From: JABGQS01 sp963666505
GTDB taxonomy: Bacteria > Bacillota > Clostridia > Christensenellales > SZUA-584
Assembly: GCA_963666505.2 (NCBI GenBank)
Contig: CAXXXL010000002.1
Span: 248,001 to 312,000, forward strand
Length of the DNA: 64,000 nt
Reading direction: 5' to 3'
Shown here piece by piece: positions 34,458 to 43,870 of the stretch. Position 1 is the first letter of the stretch. Each line of letters starts with the position of its first letter. Below the pieces are notes generated by a model. The model had not been told where the DNA came from, did not search any database, and worked only from the letters and a program-made list of their open reading frames with translations. The position numbers and the translations under genes are program-made.

Positions 34458-34520
34458 TGTGTCACTCTCCTATTCTAATCTAATCTGTCCGACATGCTTT
34501 TGTCGTCTGCTCCCAAACGA

Positions 34521-34568
34521 AAAGCGCTGACAATTTGGAATTATATCACAGCGCTTTAGTTCAAACAA
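34521..34568 (-). promoter_or_regulatory. trpB promoter with inverted repeat around the -10
   Basis: On the minus strand TTGTTT, 17 nt and a perfect TATAAT (34540-34545). The 9-bp arms AAAGCGCTG and CAGCGCTTT (34549-34557 and 34521-34529), 19 nt apart, bracket the -10 box. This may be an operator; it is not a terminator-like structure in the usual place. Confidence 0.6.
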
Positions 34569-34658
34569 GAATATTTTATATATTCGGTATTTATGTTATT
34601 TTTTCAGTTCTAACCTTCATTTTTTCTGCTTTTTCGACGTGTTACCCCGCTTATTCAA

Positions 34659-36008
34659 TCAACTGTAAAACTTTTTCAAAGTCTTTTTTGCCTCTGCTGT
34701 TATTCTGTCTTCGTCTGCGCTTATAAGCTTTGCGTCGTCCACAACTACCCTGCCGCCGACTACCGTGCAGTCTACGCTGCCTTTGAGCCCGACAGTCCCC
34801 AGCATTGACTTTACATCAAAATCTGCACCAACAAGCTCTATGCGGTCTGTGCTCACCATAAAGCAGTCGCCGGCACAGCCTTGCTTAAGCTGTCCTATAT
34901 CATCTCGTCCAAGCACCTTGGCGCTGCCCCGTGTGGCTATTTTGAGCATATCATATCCTGAAGGCGCCTGTTTACTGGAACTAAGCCTGTGCAGCAAAAA
35001 TCCCACCCTTATTTCCTCCAGCATGTTTGAGCCGTCGTTGCTTGCGCTGCCGTCCACAGCCAGCCCGACCGGCACTCCTTTTTCCAGCATCTGCGGTATC
35101 TTAGCTACCCCGGAAGACAGCTTCATATTAGACACAGGGCAGTGCGCCACGCCAGTCTGCGTCTTCGCCAGATAGTCTATCTCATCGTCATTGAAATATA
35201 TACCGTGGGCAAACCAAACATCGCTTCCAGTCCAGTTTAGATCCTGCATCACTTCCAGCGGACGCTTGCCGTACTTTTCCTGCATGAAACTTACTTCATC
35301 CTTGGTTTCGGCAAGATGGGTGTGCAGTCTTACTCCGTACTGTCGCGCAAGAGCTGCGCTGTCTATCATAAGCTCGTCTGTAACGCTGAACGGCGAACAC
35401 GGAGCAAGAGCTATCTGCCTCATAGACAATTTTGAAGAGTCGTGATATTTCTCTATCAGCCGCCGTGAATCTCTTAATATCTCATCAGTCGTCTGCACTA
35501 CGCTGTCCGGCGGCAACCCTCCGTCTTTCTTGCTCAGCGACATGCTCCCTCTTGACGCATGCATCCTTATTCCAAGCTCCTGCGCTGCTTCAAACTGTGT
35601 GTCGATAAGCATATCCGCCCCTTCCGGGAACACGTAATGATGGTCAAAACAAGTTGTGCAGCCCGTTTTGAGGAACTCTCCCATGCCGACCATCGAAGTT
35701 GCTCTCACCCATGTTTTGTCAAGCTTCTTCCATATCTCGTAAAGCTGCGTCAGCCAGTCAAAAAGCTCTAAGTTCTGCACCTGCGGCAGGTTTCGCGAGA
35801 ATATCTGATACAGATGATGGTGCGAGTTGATAAGCCCCGGATACATCACCATGCCTTTCGCATCATAAACACTATCAGCCTTCTTTTGCTCTTTGCCGAT
35901 ATATCTTATTTCTCCGTCCAAGATGAGCATGTTGACATCATTGAAAACATTATCGTCGTCATCACACGTCACCATCGTTCCTATATTTTTGATTAACAAA
36001 CTGGACAT
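34659..36008 (-). CDS. Amidohydrolase, 8-oxoguanine deaminase type
   Basis: A 449-residue metal-dependent deaminase of the TrzA/ATZ/SsnA group. Zinc motifs are 'PGLINSHHHLYQIFSRN', 'LHTHLAETKDE', 'WFAHGIYF' and 'AVDGSASNDGSNM'. The stretch 'LELFDWLTQLYEIWKKL' with 'GCTTCFDHHYVFPEG' is what I recall from 8-oxoguanine deaminase (PA0142 type), which turns 8-oxoguanine into urate; related enzymes act on isocytosine or on triazines. It lies 29 nt after the CE7 esterase and is probably cotranscribed, though the link between the two is not obvious. ATG at 36008 follows AAAGGAG. Confidence 0.82.
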   Translation of the reverse strand: MSSLLIKNIGTMVTCDDDDNVFNDVNMLILDGEIRYIGKEQKKADSVYDAKGMVMYPGLINSHHHLYQIFSRNLPQVQNLELFDWLTQLYEIWKKLDKTWVRATSMVGMGEFLKTGCTTCFDHHYVFPEGADMLIDTQFEAAQELGIRMHASRGSMSLSKKDGGLPPDSVVQTTDEILRDSRRLIEKYHDSSKLSMRQIALAPCSPFSVTDELMIDSAALARQYGVRLHTHLAETKDEVSFMQEKYGKRPLEVMQDLNWTGSDVWFAHGIYFNDDEIDYLAKTQTGVAHCPVSNMKLSSGVAKIPQMLEKGVPVGLAVDGSASNDGSNMLEEIRVGFLLHRLSSSKQAPSGYDMLKIATRGSAKVLGRDDIGQLKQGCAGDCFMVSTDRIELVGADFDVKSMLGTVGLKGSVDCTVVGGRVVVDDAKLISADEDRITAEAKKTLKKFYS

Positions 36009-36037
36009 ATCATTCTCCTTTCATAAACACTCCGCTG

Positions 36038-36997
36038 TTATAGCTGTGCAAGAAACTCGTAAGCTATGTCATTCTGCCCCTGAAAAGTCTCGTGTCCGTA
36101 GTCGGGGTATATTATCATTTCCTTTTCGGACGTTATCTTGTTGTAGGCCGCAAACTGCGTGCTTGGCGGGCATACATCGTCCATCAGACCTGTTATCATA
36201 AGCACTTTTGCTTTGATCCTGTGCACAATGTTCTGCAGGTCTATATATGATAGCGTCTCAAAAAGCTCGTCCTCCTTTTCGTGTCTTGGGTCAAACATCC
36301 TAAAATAGTCTTTTAGCTCTTTATACGCTCTTTCTGCAAGATCCATTTCCCACACACGCTTATAGTCACACAGAAACGGGAACTGCGGAACGGCAAGCTT
36401 CATCTCCGGCACCAGGCTTGCGCACGCAAGCGTCAGCGCACCGCCCTGGCTGCGTCCTTTACAGCCCACCCTCGTTTCATCCACCCAGTCAAAGCCCATA
36501 ACATGATAAGCAAGCTGTGCTGCGTCAAGAAACATCGCTCTGTAGAAAAGACTCTCCGGCCCGTCTTCCACTCCCCTTACTATATGCCCGTATATAGAGC
36601 TGGCGCCGCTGCTCGAATCGTCTCGTGAGCGACCGCCTTGGCCACGGCAGTCCATCGAAGCAACCGTGTACCCCATCGCCACATACGGCAGTTTATCTGT
36701 CCAGTCTCCGCTGTTTCCTTTATATCCGTGAAACTCCACGACTGCAGGGCTCTTGCCTTTTGGGTTTTTAGGCGTCAGCAGCTTTGCGTATATCCTTGAG
36801 CCTCCGATTCCCGTAAAATACATATCATAGCACTCTGCAACAGGCGAAGAGAATTCCGCTGGCTCTATGCTTACATCTGCGTTGAGTTTCTTCATCTCTT
36901 CCAGAGACTTATCCCAAAACTCGTTTATGTCGTCCGGTCTCGGGCTCCGGCCCATATATTCCTTTAGCTCATCAAGCGGCATGTCTATCAGCGGCAT
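36038..36997 (-). CDS. CE7-family acetyl esterase (acetyl-xylan / cephalosporin-C deacetylase type)
   Basis: A 319-residue alpha/beta hydrolase. The nucleophile elbow is 'GRSQGGALTL', the catalytic His is in 'YGHETFQG', and 'MDCRGQGGRSRD' is the CE7 arginine/RGQ motif. These cytoplasmic hexameric esterases take acetyl groups off short xylo-oligosaccharides and other acetylated small molecules. No signal peptide is present. ATG at 36997 follows GGAGGTG. It is first in a unit with the amidohydrolase. Confidence 0.9.
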   Translation of the reverse strand: MPLIDMPLDELKEYMGRSPRPDDINEFWDKSLEEMKKLNADVSIEPAEFSSPVAECYDMYFTGIGGSRIYAKLLTPKNPKGKSPAVVEFHGYKGNSGDWTDKLPYVAMGYTVASMDCRGQGGRSRDDSSSGASSIYGHIVRGVEDGPESLFYRAMFLDAAQLAYHVMGFDWVDETRVGCKGRSQGGALTLACASLVPEMKLAVPQFPFLCDYKRVWEMDLAERAYKELKDYFRMFDPRHEKEDELFETLSYIDLQNIVHRIKAKVLMITGLMDDVCPPSTQFAAYNKITSEKEMIIYPDYGHETFQGQNDIAYEFLAQL

Positions 36998-37255
36998 ACA
37001 GCACCTCCAAAATCAGTATAAACTAATAATAAAACATATGCTGTTTGTTTACAACTCTCTTTCTGTGCAGTATCGAATTGCTATAGAATTCATACAGACA
37101 AAAAACTTCAAATCTGCTTTGGCAGTGTATGCACAAAAAAGGCTGTGCTTTAATGTATTGCGCATTTGTTCATACTATGATAGCATTGCTACCGGATAGT
37201 AAAAAAGCCCCGCATCGTATACCGGCAAAAACATTTTTTTACTATAAGGAAGTTT

Positions 37256-38657
37256 ATGAAATTCTCACTTGGCAAAGAGATTGACGCAACCAAAGGCAGC
37301 CTGACAAAAAACCTTTGGAAAATGTCCTGGCCGCTCATAGTCATTAACCTGATACAGGTAATATACAACTTGACAGATACTTTCTGGGTTGGTCAGCTTG
37401 AAGACAGTGCAAACGCTATAGCTGCCGTTTCTACAAGCTTTTCGATAGTGTTCGTTGTGGTTTTTTTTTGCCATCGGCCTGAACGTTGCAACTACTGCAC
37501 TTGTTGCTATGTACTACGGAGCAAAAGACCAGAAAAACCTTGAAGCGGCTTGTTTCACTTCTATAATACTTATAGGCGCTGTTGCACTGGTTTTCGCCGC
37601 GGCAGGCCTCGTTTTCCGCCATCAGTTGCTGGACCTTATCAACACACCGCCTGAGATATACGACTACGCACTTGATTACTTTACTATAATAATGTCGGGC
37701 GTTGTGTTCGCTTTCATGTCATTCGTTTTTTCAGGCATACTTCGCGGCGTAGGCGATGTAATAACACCAATGATAGCTGGTGTAGTTTCCGGGCTTCTCA
37801 ACATGGCTTTAGACCCTTTTATGATATTCGGCTGGGGGCCGTTTCCTGCACTGGGCGTTGCGGGCGCTGCCTATGCCACGATGATATCACGGGCGCTTAT
37901 GGCTTTCTTCCTTGCATGGCTGGTCTTCTCTGGACGCCATCAACTAAAGCTAAAGCTCCGCCATCTGAAAGTACACTGGAACATAGCAACAAAACTCGCA
38001 AAAATCGCAGTCCCGGCGAGCATCTCGCAAGTCATGCTCTCGCTTTCCGGCTCTATGCTCTTCTCGAGGGTAAACATGTTCGGTGCAACCGCAAGCTCTG
38101 CCTACAGCCTTGGCACAAAGCTCGATTCGCTTGTGTTCCTTCCGGGGATGAGCTTGTCTCAGGCAACCGCAACGGTAGTCGGCCAAAATATCGGCGCCGG
38201 TGAAAAAGAACGGGCCTATAAAGGCGCACGTACAGCTATTCTTCAGGGTGGTATACTGACCCTGATACTCAGTACGCTGCTTTTCATATTCCCGACAGCA
38301 ATGTTCGAGCTTTTATTTGCCAATGCAGGCGCAGACGTTATGTCGCTTGCAAGAAGCTATGTCATGATAGTCAGCTTTGGATACGCTTTCCTTTCAGTGC
38401 GCATCATTATAAACGGTGTTTTCCAGGGTGCCGGTGCTTCCATGCACCTGATGGTCATGACTATAATAAGCCTGTTGCTTCGTGTGGGGCTCGGATACGC
38501 CTTCTCGTACACCTCTCTTGGAGTCAAAGGGCTTTTCCTCGGCATATCGATATCGTTTGCTATAAGCTCTGTGCTGATGTTCATAGTGTTCTCAAAAGGC
38601 GGCTGGCAGCATGTAGACGTTATCAAGAAAAAGAAGCCGGCAAAAGAAACCGTATAG
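37256..38657 (+). pseudogene. MATE-family efflux transporter, frameshifted
   Basis: The N-terminal frame (37256 to about 37465, 'KNLWKMSWPLIVINLIQVIY', 'NLTDTFWVGQL') and the C-terminal frame (about 37470-38657, 'LNVATTALVAMYYGA', 'LRGVGDVITPMIAG', 'GASMHLMVMTI') together make a normal 12-helix MATE pump of about 466 residues. They are joined at a run of nine T (37471-37479); eight T would restore 'VFVVVFFAIGLNVA'. Such pumps export cationic compounds with Na+ or H+. A homopolymer error, a real null allele or a phase-variable tract are all possible. ATG follows AAGGAAG; a terminator shared with the next gene follows. Confidence 0.88.
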
Positions 38658-38671
38658 AAAAATTACAATAT

Positions 38672-38709
38672 AAAAGCAGGGGCTTTGCGAACTGCTCCCT
38701 GCTTTTTTT
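38672..38709. terminator. Bidirectional terminator
   Basis: AAAAGCAGGG and CCCTGCTTTTT form a stem with a 15-nt loop and tails on both sides, between the convergent MATE and lipoprotein genes. Confidence 0.8.
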
Positions 38710-38720
38710 ATATCAAAATT

Positions 38721-39524
38721 TTATTCGGCAGGTTTTTCTCCCCAGCTTATTGCATAGCCGTATTCGCCGCAATCAAAATCTCTTACCTGTTCTTTAGTGA
38801 GATACCCCGCTATATTCCAACCCCTCAGTTCAACAAAAAGGTCTTCTTGTTTCAGCCTTTCCGTTTCGCTCTTAAGAAGCCCGTACAGCTTCTCCAGATA
38901 CTCGTCAGACTTTGTCCAATCTTCATAAGCCCGCTGTGCTGCGTTTACTTTATCCCTCGCTTCTTTCCAAGCTGTGATAACATCTTCTGGCTGTGTATGT
39001 TCGTAATAGATATCAAAATAATCCAGGGGATTATGATTGTCCCAGCCTTGGGCCTGCTCTTCTCCCCTCTCCTGTGCTGCCTTCATCTGAGCGTCAAGCG
39101 CTGGGTATACATCCTGCAGCCACACATCGTAAGCATCATAATAGGCCTGCATCTCCGGCACTTTGTCCCACTCTTCATACTGTCTGCCTTCATATTCGAA
39201 ATCTTTATCAAGATAGAAACAAGCGCCCAGATCAACATAGAAATAAGCGTCTTTGTTCCCAAGAGCGCTGACAGAATTATTTACGCTCTGCGTCATTACC
39301 ACTTCACCCTGCTGCGGTTCGAGCTCCTCTTCGGCTTCACTGTCGCCGTATATAACCTTCTCGCCTGCTACTGCATCCTCAAGGCTTTCTTCGGGTTTAT
39401 GTGTCTGCACATTTATACCCGGGCTTTGCGAATCGTCGATATCGCTGGAATAGTCCGGCAAAACTCCGCACGCTCCCACAAGCAGCAAAAGAACTGCAGA
39501 TAATATTACTATTGCTTTTTTCAA
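38721..39524 (-). CDS. Lipoprotein of unknown function
   Basis: A 267-residue exported lipoprotein: signal peptide with lipobox VGAC (Cys19), an acidic disordered linker to about residue 75, then a helical, Trp/Tyr-rich domain ('YYDAYDVWLQDVYPALDAQM', 'AWKEARDKVNAAQRAYEDW') ending in a short strand region. I recognise no family. The start is a TTG at 39524, 6 nt after GGAGGG; it begins the signal peptide (L/M-KKAIVILSAVL). Apparently monocistronic. Confidence 0.8.
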   Translation of the reverse strand: MKKAIVILSAVLLLLVGACGVLPDYSSDIDDSQSPGINVQTHKPEESLEDAVAGEKVIYGDSEAEEELEPQQGEVVMTQSVNNSVSALGNKDAYFYVDLGACFYLDKDFEYEGRQYEEWDKVPEMQAYYDAYDVWLQDVYPALDAQMKAAQERGEEQAQGWDNHNPLDYFDIYYEHTQPEDVITAWKEARDKVNAAQRAYEDWTKSDEYLEKLYGLLKSETERLKQEDLFVELRGWNIAGYLTKEQVRDFDCGEYGYAISWGEKPAE

Positions 39525-39672
39525 GATCTTACCCTCCAGTTTTTATACTTATGTCGTTATTTAAGACGTCAGAAAACCGCAAATAGTTCCTTTCGCATTC
39601 TAAATACTACCAGATTATTGCGTTTACTTCAAGAAAGATGTAAAATATAACTAAGAAAGGATGGTGCTTATA

Positions 39673-40149
39673 ATGACAATTTATGATTTCACAGTAATAA
39701 ATAACAAAGGCGAAGACGTTTCACTTTCAGAGTATAAGGGCAAAGTCCTTCTCATCGTGAACGTAGCCAGCAAATGTGGTTATACAAAGCAGTATTCCGG
39801 TCTTCAGGCGCTGTATGAAAAATATAAGGACAAAGGCTTTGTGATACTCGGGTTCCCCTGCAACCAGTTTGCATACCAGGAGCCGGGCTCAGACGCAGAG
39901 ATACTGTCCTTTTGTCAGGTAAATTTCGGAGTCACGTTCCCGCTGTTCAAGAAAATCAAAGTGAACGGCAAAGACGCCGATCCTCTATATGTCTATCTAA
40001 AAGAGCAGGCAAAAAGCGATTCTGGCAAGGCGGCTATCAGATGGAACTTTACTAAGTTCCTAATTGATAAAGACGGCAATGTTCATTCAAGATATGATTC
40101 AAAAGTTAAACCCGAAGAGCTCGACAGTATTGTAGCAGAGCTGCTTTAA
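39673..40149 (+). CDS. Glutathione peroxidase family (thiol peroxidase)
   Basis: A 158-residue thioredoxin-fold peroxidase. Catalytic residues are Cys35 ('NVASKCGYT'), Gln in 'GFPCNQF' and Trp-Asn in 'IRWNFTKFL'. Cysteine replaces selenocysteine. Bacterial forms of this size usually use thioredoxin to reduce hydroperoxides; in an anaerobe this is an oxidative-stress function. ATG at 39673 is preferred over the ATG four codons earlier, which overlaps the AAAGGA ribosome site. Followed by its own hairpin. Confidence 0.93.
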   Translation: MTIYDFTVINNKGEDVSLSEYKGKVLLIVNVASKCGYTKQYSGLQALYEKYKDKGFVILGFPCNQFAYQEPGSDAEILSFCQVNFGVTFPLFKKIKVNGKDADPLYVYLKEQAKSDSGKAAIRWNFTKFLIDKDGNVHSRYDSKVKPEELDSIVAELL

Positions 40150-40176
40150 AAACGCATGAATAACTAAAACGACAAA

Positions 40177-40211
40177 AACCTCCTGCTGGTTTTCCACAGG
40201 AGGTTCTTTAT
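40177..40211 (+). terminator. Terminator of the glutathione peroxidase gene
   Basis: AACCTCCTG and CAGGAGGTT form a perfect 9-bp stem with an 11-nt loop; the T tail is short (CTTTAT). Confidence 0.65.
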
Positions 40212-40351
40212 ACCATTGCAGCAGCAGTACAATATTATAAATACAATATTTGTCTTTACTTACAGCAGTTTATGATAAATAATAGTGCTGGGGCTTCTTT
40301 CTTTACAACTTCATTACATCTATACATTAAAATGCTATACGGAGGTTTGTT

Positions 40352-40999
40352 ATGGCTAGAATATTAATTGCAGAAGACGACAAGGCTATAAGCGAACTCG
40401 TAGACAGAAATCTGACTCTTGTAGGGCATAGCTGCATTCAGGCACATTGCGGAACAGAAGCAATAACAGCACTTGATACGAACGAATTTGACCTTTTGAT
40501 ACTGGACATAATGCTTCCGGACATGAGCGGCTTCGATATAATAAAACAGTCCGGCGGCTCAGCAGTTATTTTCCTTACTGCACGTGATGCAGTTCAGGAC
40601 AGGATTCATGGCCTCAACCTCGGCGCCGACGACTATATTATAAAACCCTTCGAGATTTTAGAGCTTCTCGCACGTGTACAAGCTGTTTTAAGGCGCACCA
40701 AAACGGACGATGAGCCGCTTGTTCTTGGCAATGTAACCGTGGATTTCCCCGCCAGACAGGTATTTCAGGACGGAGTCCTGACCGAACTTACCCCTCAGGA
40801 ATTCGAGCTTCTGCAGATACTAATACTCAACCGCAACATAGCCCTTTCACGAAACAAACTTCTGGAACTAGCCTGGGGGTTTGACTACTACGGCGACACA
40901 CGCACAGTAGATGTACATATACAGAAGCTTCGCAACAAGCTCGGCTGGGAAGAGCGTATCAAAACCGTATATAAAATCGGATACCGTTTGGAGGTTTAG
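40352..40999 (+). CDS. OmpR/PhoB-family response regulator
   Basis: A 215-residue regulator with receiver domain (acidic pocket E8-D9-D10, phosphoacceptor D52 in 'LDIMLPDMSGFD', Thr in 'FLTARD', Lys in 'IIKPFE') and a C-terminal winged helix ('LTPQEFELLQILILNRN', 'TRTVDVHIQKLRNKLG'). It is 5 nt before the histidine kinase gene. ATG follows GGAGG. Targets are unknown, but the secreted protein gene at 42226 is a candidate. Confidence 0.95.
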   Translation: MARILIAEDDKAISELVDRNLTLVGHSCIQAHCGTEAITALDTNEFDLLILDIMLPDMSGFDIIKQSGGSAVIFLTARDAVQDRIHGLNLGADDYIIKPFEILELLARVQAVLRRTKTDDEPLVLGNVTVDFPARQVFQDGVLTELTPQEFELLQILILNRNIALSRNKLLELAWGFDYYGDTRTVDVHIQKLRNKLGWEERIKTVYKIGYRLEV

Positions 41000-41004
41000 T
41001 TCTA

Positions 41005-42156
41005 ATGAAAGTGCGGGAGAAAAACTACCTTTACACGCTTGTACTGTTTATTGTTTTTTTCTTTGCCTGCATACTCATAATAGTGCAGACATCATTTTCA
41101 GCCATGCTGGATACACAGCGCGAAAATGATATGAACCAAGCGTATTTCATATCCCGTGCGATAGCCGCAGACATTTCTGCCCTAGAAAGCCGTCAGACAG
41201 ACACAACCCCCGCTCTGCGCAATGTCGTATCATTATATTCCAATTACTATAGAAAAACAGGTATTACTATCTCTCTTATAAACAACGAAGGAGATACCAT
41301 TCCCGGAATCGGAACAGCAAATATTGATTCTACACCCGAAAATGCAATGGTCTGTTCTATACAAAAAAACGATGAAGGCAAATATATAAATATAATAAAT
41401 CCACTGCAGGAAACATCCAAAGATTATTATCTGATCTACGATAAAAACGTAGACAGTCTCTATAAGAGCCACAACAGGCGTACAGCTTTCCTTGTTGTCT
41501 TAAGCGTCGGAGTTTCGGTAATACTTGCTTGTGGTCTCTATTTCACATTGAAGCGCCTCTACCGACCGCTCAACAACCTAGCACACGAGCTGCGTACTCC
41601 GCTTACTTCAATACAGGGCTATGCACAATATCTTCAGATTGCGGCGCTCAGCGAAAAAGAGCGGTACAGCGCCACACAGTTCATTATAGACGAAAGCCGC
41701 CGGCTGTCAGAAATCACAAACAGTCTGCTCGTTATGGCGAACGTTCGTGAAGGCAGCATCACCGAGAAGAAAATCAACATAAAAGAAGTCTTCGACAGCA
41801 CAAAAATGGCTTTTAAGGATGTTGAATATACAGTACAGCAAAAATATTTCTTTGGCGACCAGACACTTCTGCAAAGCCTTGTAAATAATCTCGTTTCCAA
41901 TGCTGTAAAAGCCAGTCCCGAAGGCGATGTTATATCTCTTAAAGCATATGATAACATTATTGAAGTGACCGACCACGGAAAAGGCATGAGCGAAAAAGAA
42001 CTTCTGCGAGCTAACACCCCCGGGCACCAGGCCAAGGGCGGCTCCGGCCTTGGTATACCTCTCTGTCACCAGATAGCAAAGCTGCACATAGCTAAGCTTT
42101 CCTTTGAATCAACACCCGGAGAAGGAACTACAGCAAGAATAACTTTTACAACTTGA
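41005..42156 (+). CDS. Sensor histidine kinase, partner of the adjacent regulator
   Basis: A 383-residue kinase with transmembrane helices at about 9-30 and 160-181, an external sensor region of about 130 residues between them, the H box 'LAHELRTPLTSIQGY' (His194) and an ATPase domain ('NNLVSNAVKASPEG', 'VTDHGKGMSEKEL', 'GLGIPLCHQI'). The HAMP linker is absent or very short: only about 12 residues separate helix 2 and the H box. The signal cannot be read. Sits between its regulator and a secreted protein. Confidence 0.93.
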   Translation: MKVREKNYLYTLVLFIVFFFACILIIVQTSFSAMLDTQRENDMNQAYFISRAIAADISALESRQTDTTPALRNVVSLYSNYYRKTGITISLINNEGDTIPGIGTANIDSTPENAMVCSIQKNDEGKYINIINPLQETSKDYYLIYDKNVDSLYKSHNRRTAFLVVLSVGVSVILACGLYFTLKRLYRPLNNLAHELRTPLTSIQGYAQYLQIAALSEKERYSATQFIIDESRRLSEITNSLLVMANVREGSITEKKINIKEVFDSTKMAFKDVEYTVQQKYFFGDQTLLQSLVNNLVSNAVKASPEGDVISLKAYDNIIEVTDHGKGMSEKELLRANTPGHQAKGGSGLGIPLCHQIAKLHIAKLSFESTPGEGTTARITFTT

Positions 42157-42225
42157 TAATACAATGATTATAAATTCATGAGAAGTACAGCGCATGATAT
42201 AAGAAAAAGCAAAGGAGAAATTCCT

Positions 42226-43614
42226 ATGAAGAATAAAGGAAAGCTTAAAATCATTCTTATCACATTCGGCGCTATAGCTGTATGCACAGCTGCTTTAATC
42301 GGCGGTATTGCCATTGCAGGCAACGTTGAAGAAAACAAAATTATTACATCAGATTATTCTGATGAAAGCGAAAAGGAACAGGATAGTAACGATGCGCTCA
42401 CAAAAGATACTTCTATCTCCGCATCACATGCAGACGCAGATCAGTCAAGCGAAAACAGCGGTGAAAAGCTCGAAGGCAGCACAGACTCAAATAATGAGAG
42501 CGGTATATCTATCGATGATGCCAAAAGCGTTTACCAGCTCATGTTTAAGCTGTTCTTTAAATCGGAAATGGCTGCGCACCATATAAACGCAACAATTGAT
42601 TCTGATACCGGCGACTGGCTGCTTATAAATAAGGAGGCAAACGCATACGTCGATTCCCAAACAGGTGAGGTAATCGCTTTTTATAACCTGCATGGGTATA
42701 TCGGTGAAACTATCTTTTCTGAAGATGAATTTGTATCCTACAAAGACAACCTTACAAAAGACCACGATAAATATATAGAAAAAGCAACTTCGTTTATAGA
42801 AAAGAACTTTGCCGACGGCAGAGCCGTCTCAGAAGTTGTGTTCGACGGCATTGTATTCACCGGCGACCCGGGGGAAAAAGGCACTTTCCGTTTAACACTG
42901 CGTGTGCTTATGGAAACAGGCAGCAGTTACTGCCTTGTATACACCGAAAGCCCGTACAACCTTGAAAGGTTTTTCTCATATGAAAGCCAGGAGGCTTGCC
43001 TCACAGGCAGTTCCTACGAGAACGGCCCCCCGTCTTCAAACAACGCCCCGCCTGTATATACACCAGAGATCATCTACGATTCTGAAATCGGCCCGGAACA
43101 TCTGGCTGTAGATGAAGCTATGGATCTGGCGATCGAGCAATGCGAGTTACTCACTGGTGAAACTATGAATAAAGCTCTGCTGTCAGCTCGCTTCAGGATA
43201 GTAACATTAGACACTAGCCGTGCTGCTTGGTATATCTATAACGATACCTTTATAATAGGGCTTGATGCAATAACAGGTGCCCTTGCACAGTTTGACCACT
43301 TTAAAACAGACGCACTCCAAACCTATGAGCCCATGCCCAAGCGTTATATGATTGAAGATGATGAGGACAAATACTTTGCTAAAGCACAGGAAGTACTGGT
43401 CAAATATCTTGGCAACAACGGTAAAGTCGATTATATGATGATCGACGGTATACAGGTCATTTTCGACGACTATAGCAATTCTGTATCATATTTGGTAGAC
43501 TGCCACGTTATAATGGAATCAGGGCCGTGCTATGATATCAGCTTTGCAGGAAGTGATTTGCTGCTCTGGCGTATATACTCCTATGCTTCCGAAGGTGCCA
43601 TGTTCGGTTTCTAA
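42226..43614 (+). CDS. Membrane-anchored extracellular protein, PepSY-like
   Basis: A 462-residue protein. An N-terminal anchor ('IILITFGAIAVCTAALIGGI') is followed by a Ser/Asp/Glu-rich linker to about residue 100, and then two repeats of a fold with 'DSQTGEVIAFYN' and 'DAITGALAQFDHF' segments, each preceded by a helix rich in Glu/Ala. These look like PepSY-type strands, which in other proteins hold proteases inactive, but I am not certain. The ATG at 42226 follows AAAGGAG; the longer frame from 42178 lacks a ribosome site. It lies 70 nt after the kinase and may be its regulon member or ligand-binding partner. Confidence 0.72.
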   Translation: MKNKGKLKIILITFGAIAVCTAALIGGIAIAGNVEENKIITSDYSDESEKEQDSNDALTKDTSISASHADADQSSENSGEKLEGSTDSNNESGISIDDAKSVYQLMFKLFFKSEMAAHHINATIDSDTGDWLLINKEANAYVDSQTGEVIAFYNLHGYIGETIFSEDEFVSYKDNLTKDHDKYIEKATSFIEKNFADGRAVSEVVFDGIVFTGDPGEKGTFRLTLRVLMETGSSYCLVYTESPYNLERFFSYESQEACLTGSSYENGPPSSNNAPPVYTPEIIYDSEIGPEHLAVDEAMDLAIEQCELLTGETMNKALLSARFRIVTLDTSRAAWYIYNDTFIIGLDAITGALAQFDHFKTDALQTYEPMPKRYMIEDDEDKYFAKAQEVLVKYLGNNGKVDYMMIDGIQVIFDDYSNSVSYLVDCHVIMESGPCYDISFAGSDLLLWRIYSYASEGAMFGF

Positions 43615-43674
43615 GTGATGTCTCACCAATATTTCAGGTCTAAACAAAGCATCAATAAGTAATTACATAAACAG

Positions 43675-43710
43675 AAAAACCCGGCGGGCACCTGCTCTGC
43701 CGGGTTTTTC
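43675..43710 (+). terminator. Terminator of the two-component operon
   Basis: AAAAACCCGGC and GCCGGGTTTTT form a perfect 11-bp stem with a 13-nt loop. The next 160 nt to the cutC stop hold nothing I recognise. Confidence 0.88.
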
Positions 43711-43870
43711 TTTATTTCATCACTTTTCTATATCATTTTAACTACGTACAAATATAATAAAAGTTAAATGCATTCAGGTTTATATGTAATTTTCTAATTA
43801 CTCTAGCAGGCAATTTATTATGGTAGTCGAGATATTTTTTCAAATCTAATACTGCTGCACAGATACATCA

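Noticed and set aside
34458..34658. T-box or trp attenuator before trpB
   Set aside because: Only about 75 nt separate the promoter from the start codon, with no leader peptide rich in Trp, no T-box sequence and no terminator-antiterminator pair.
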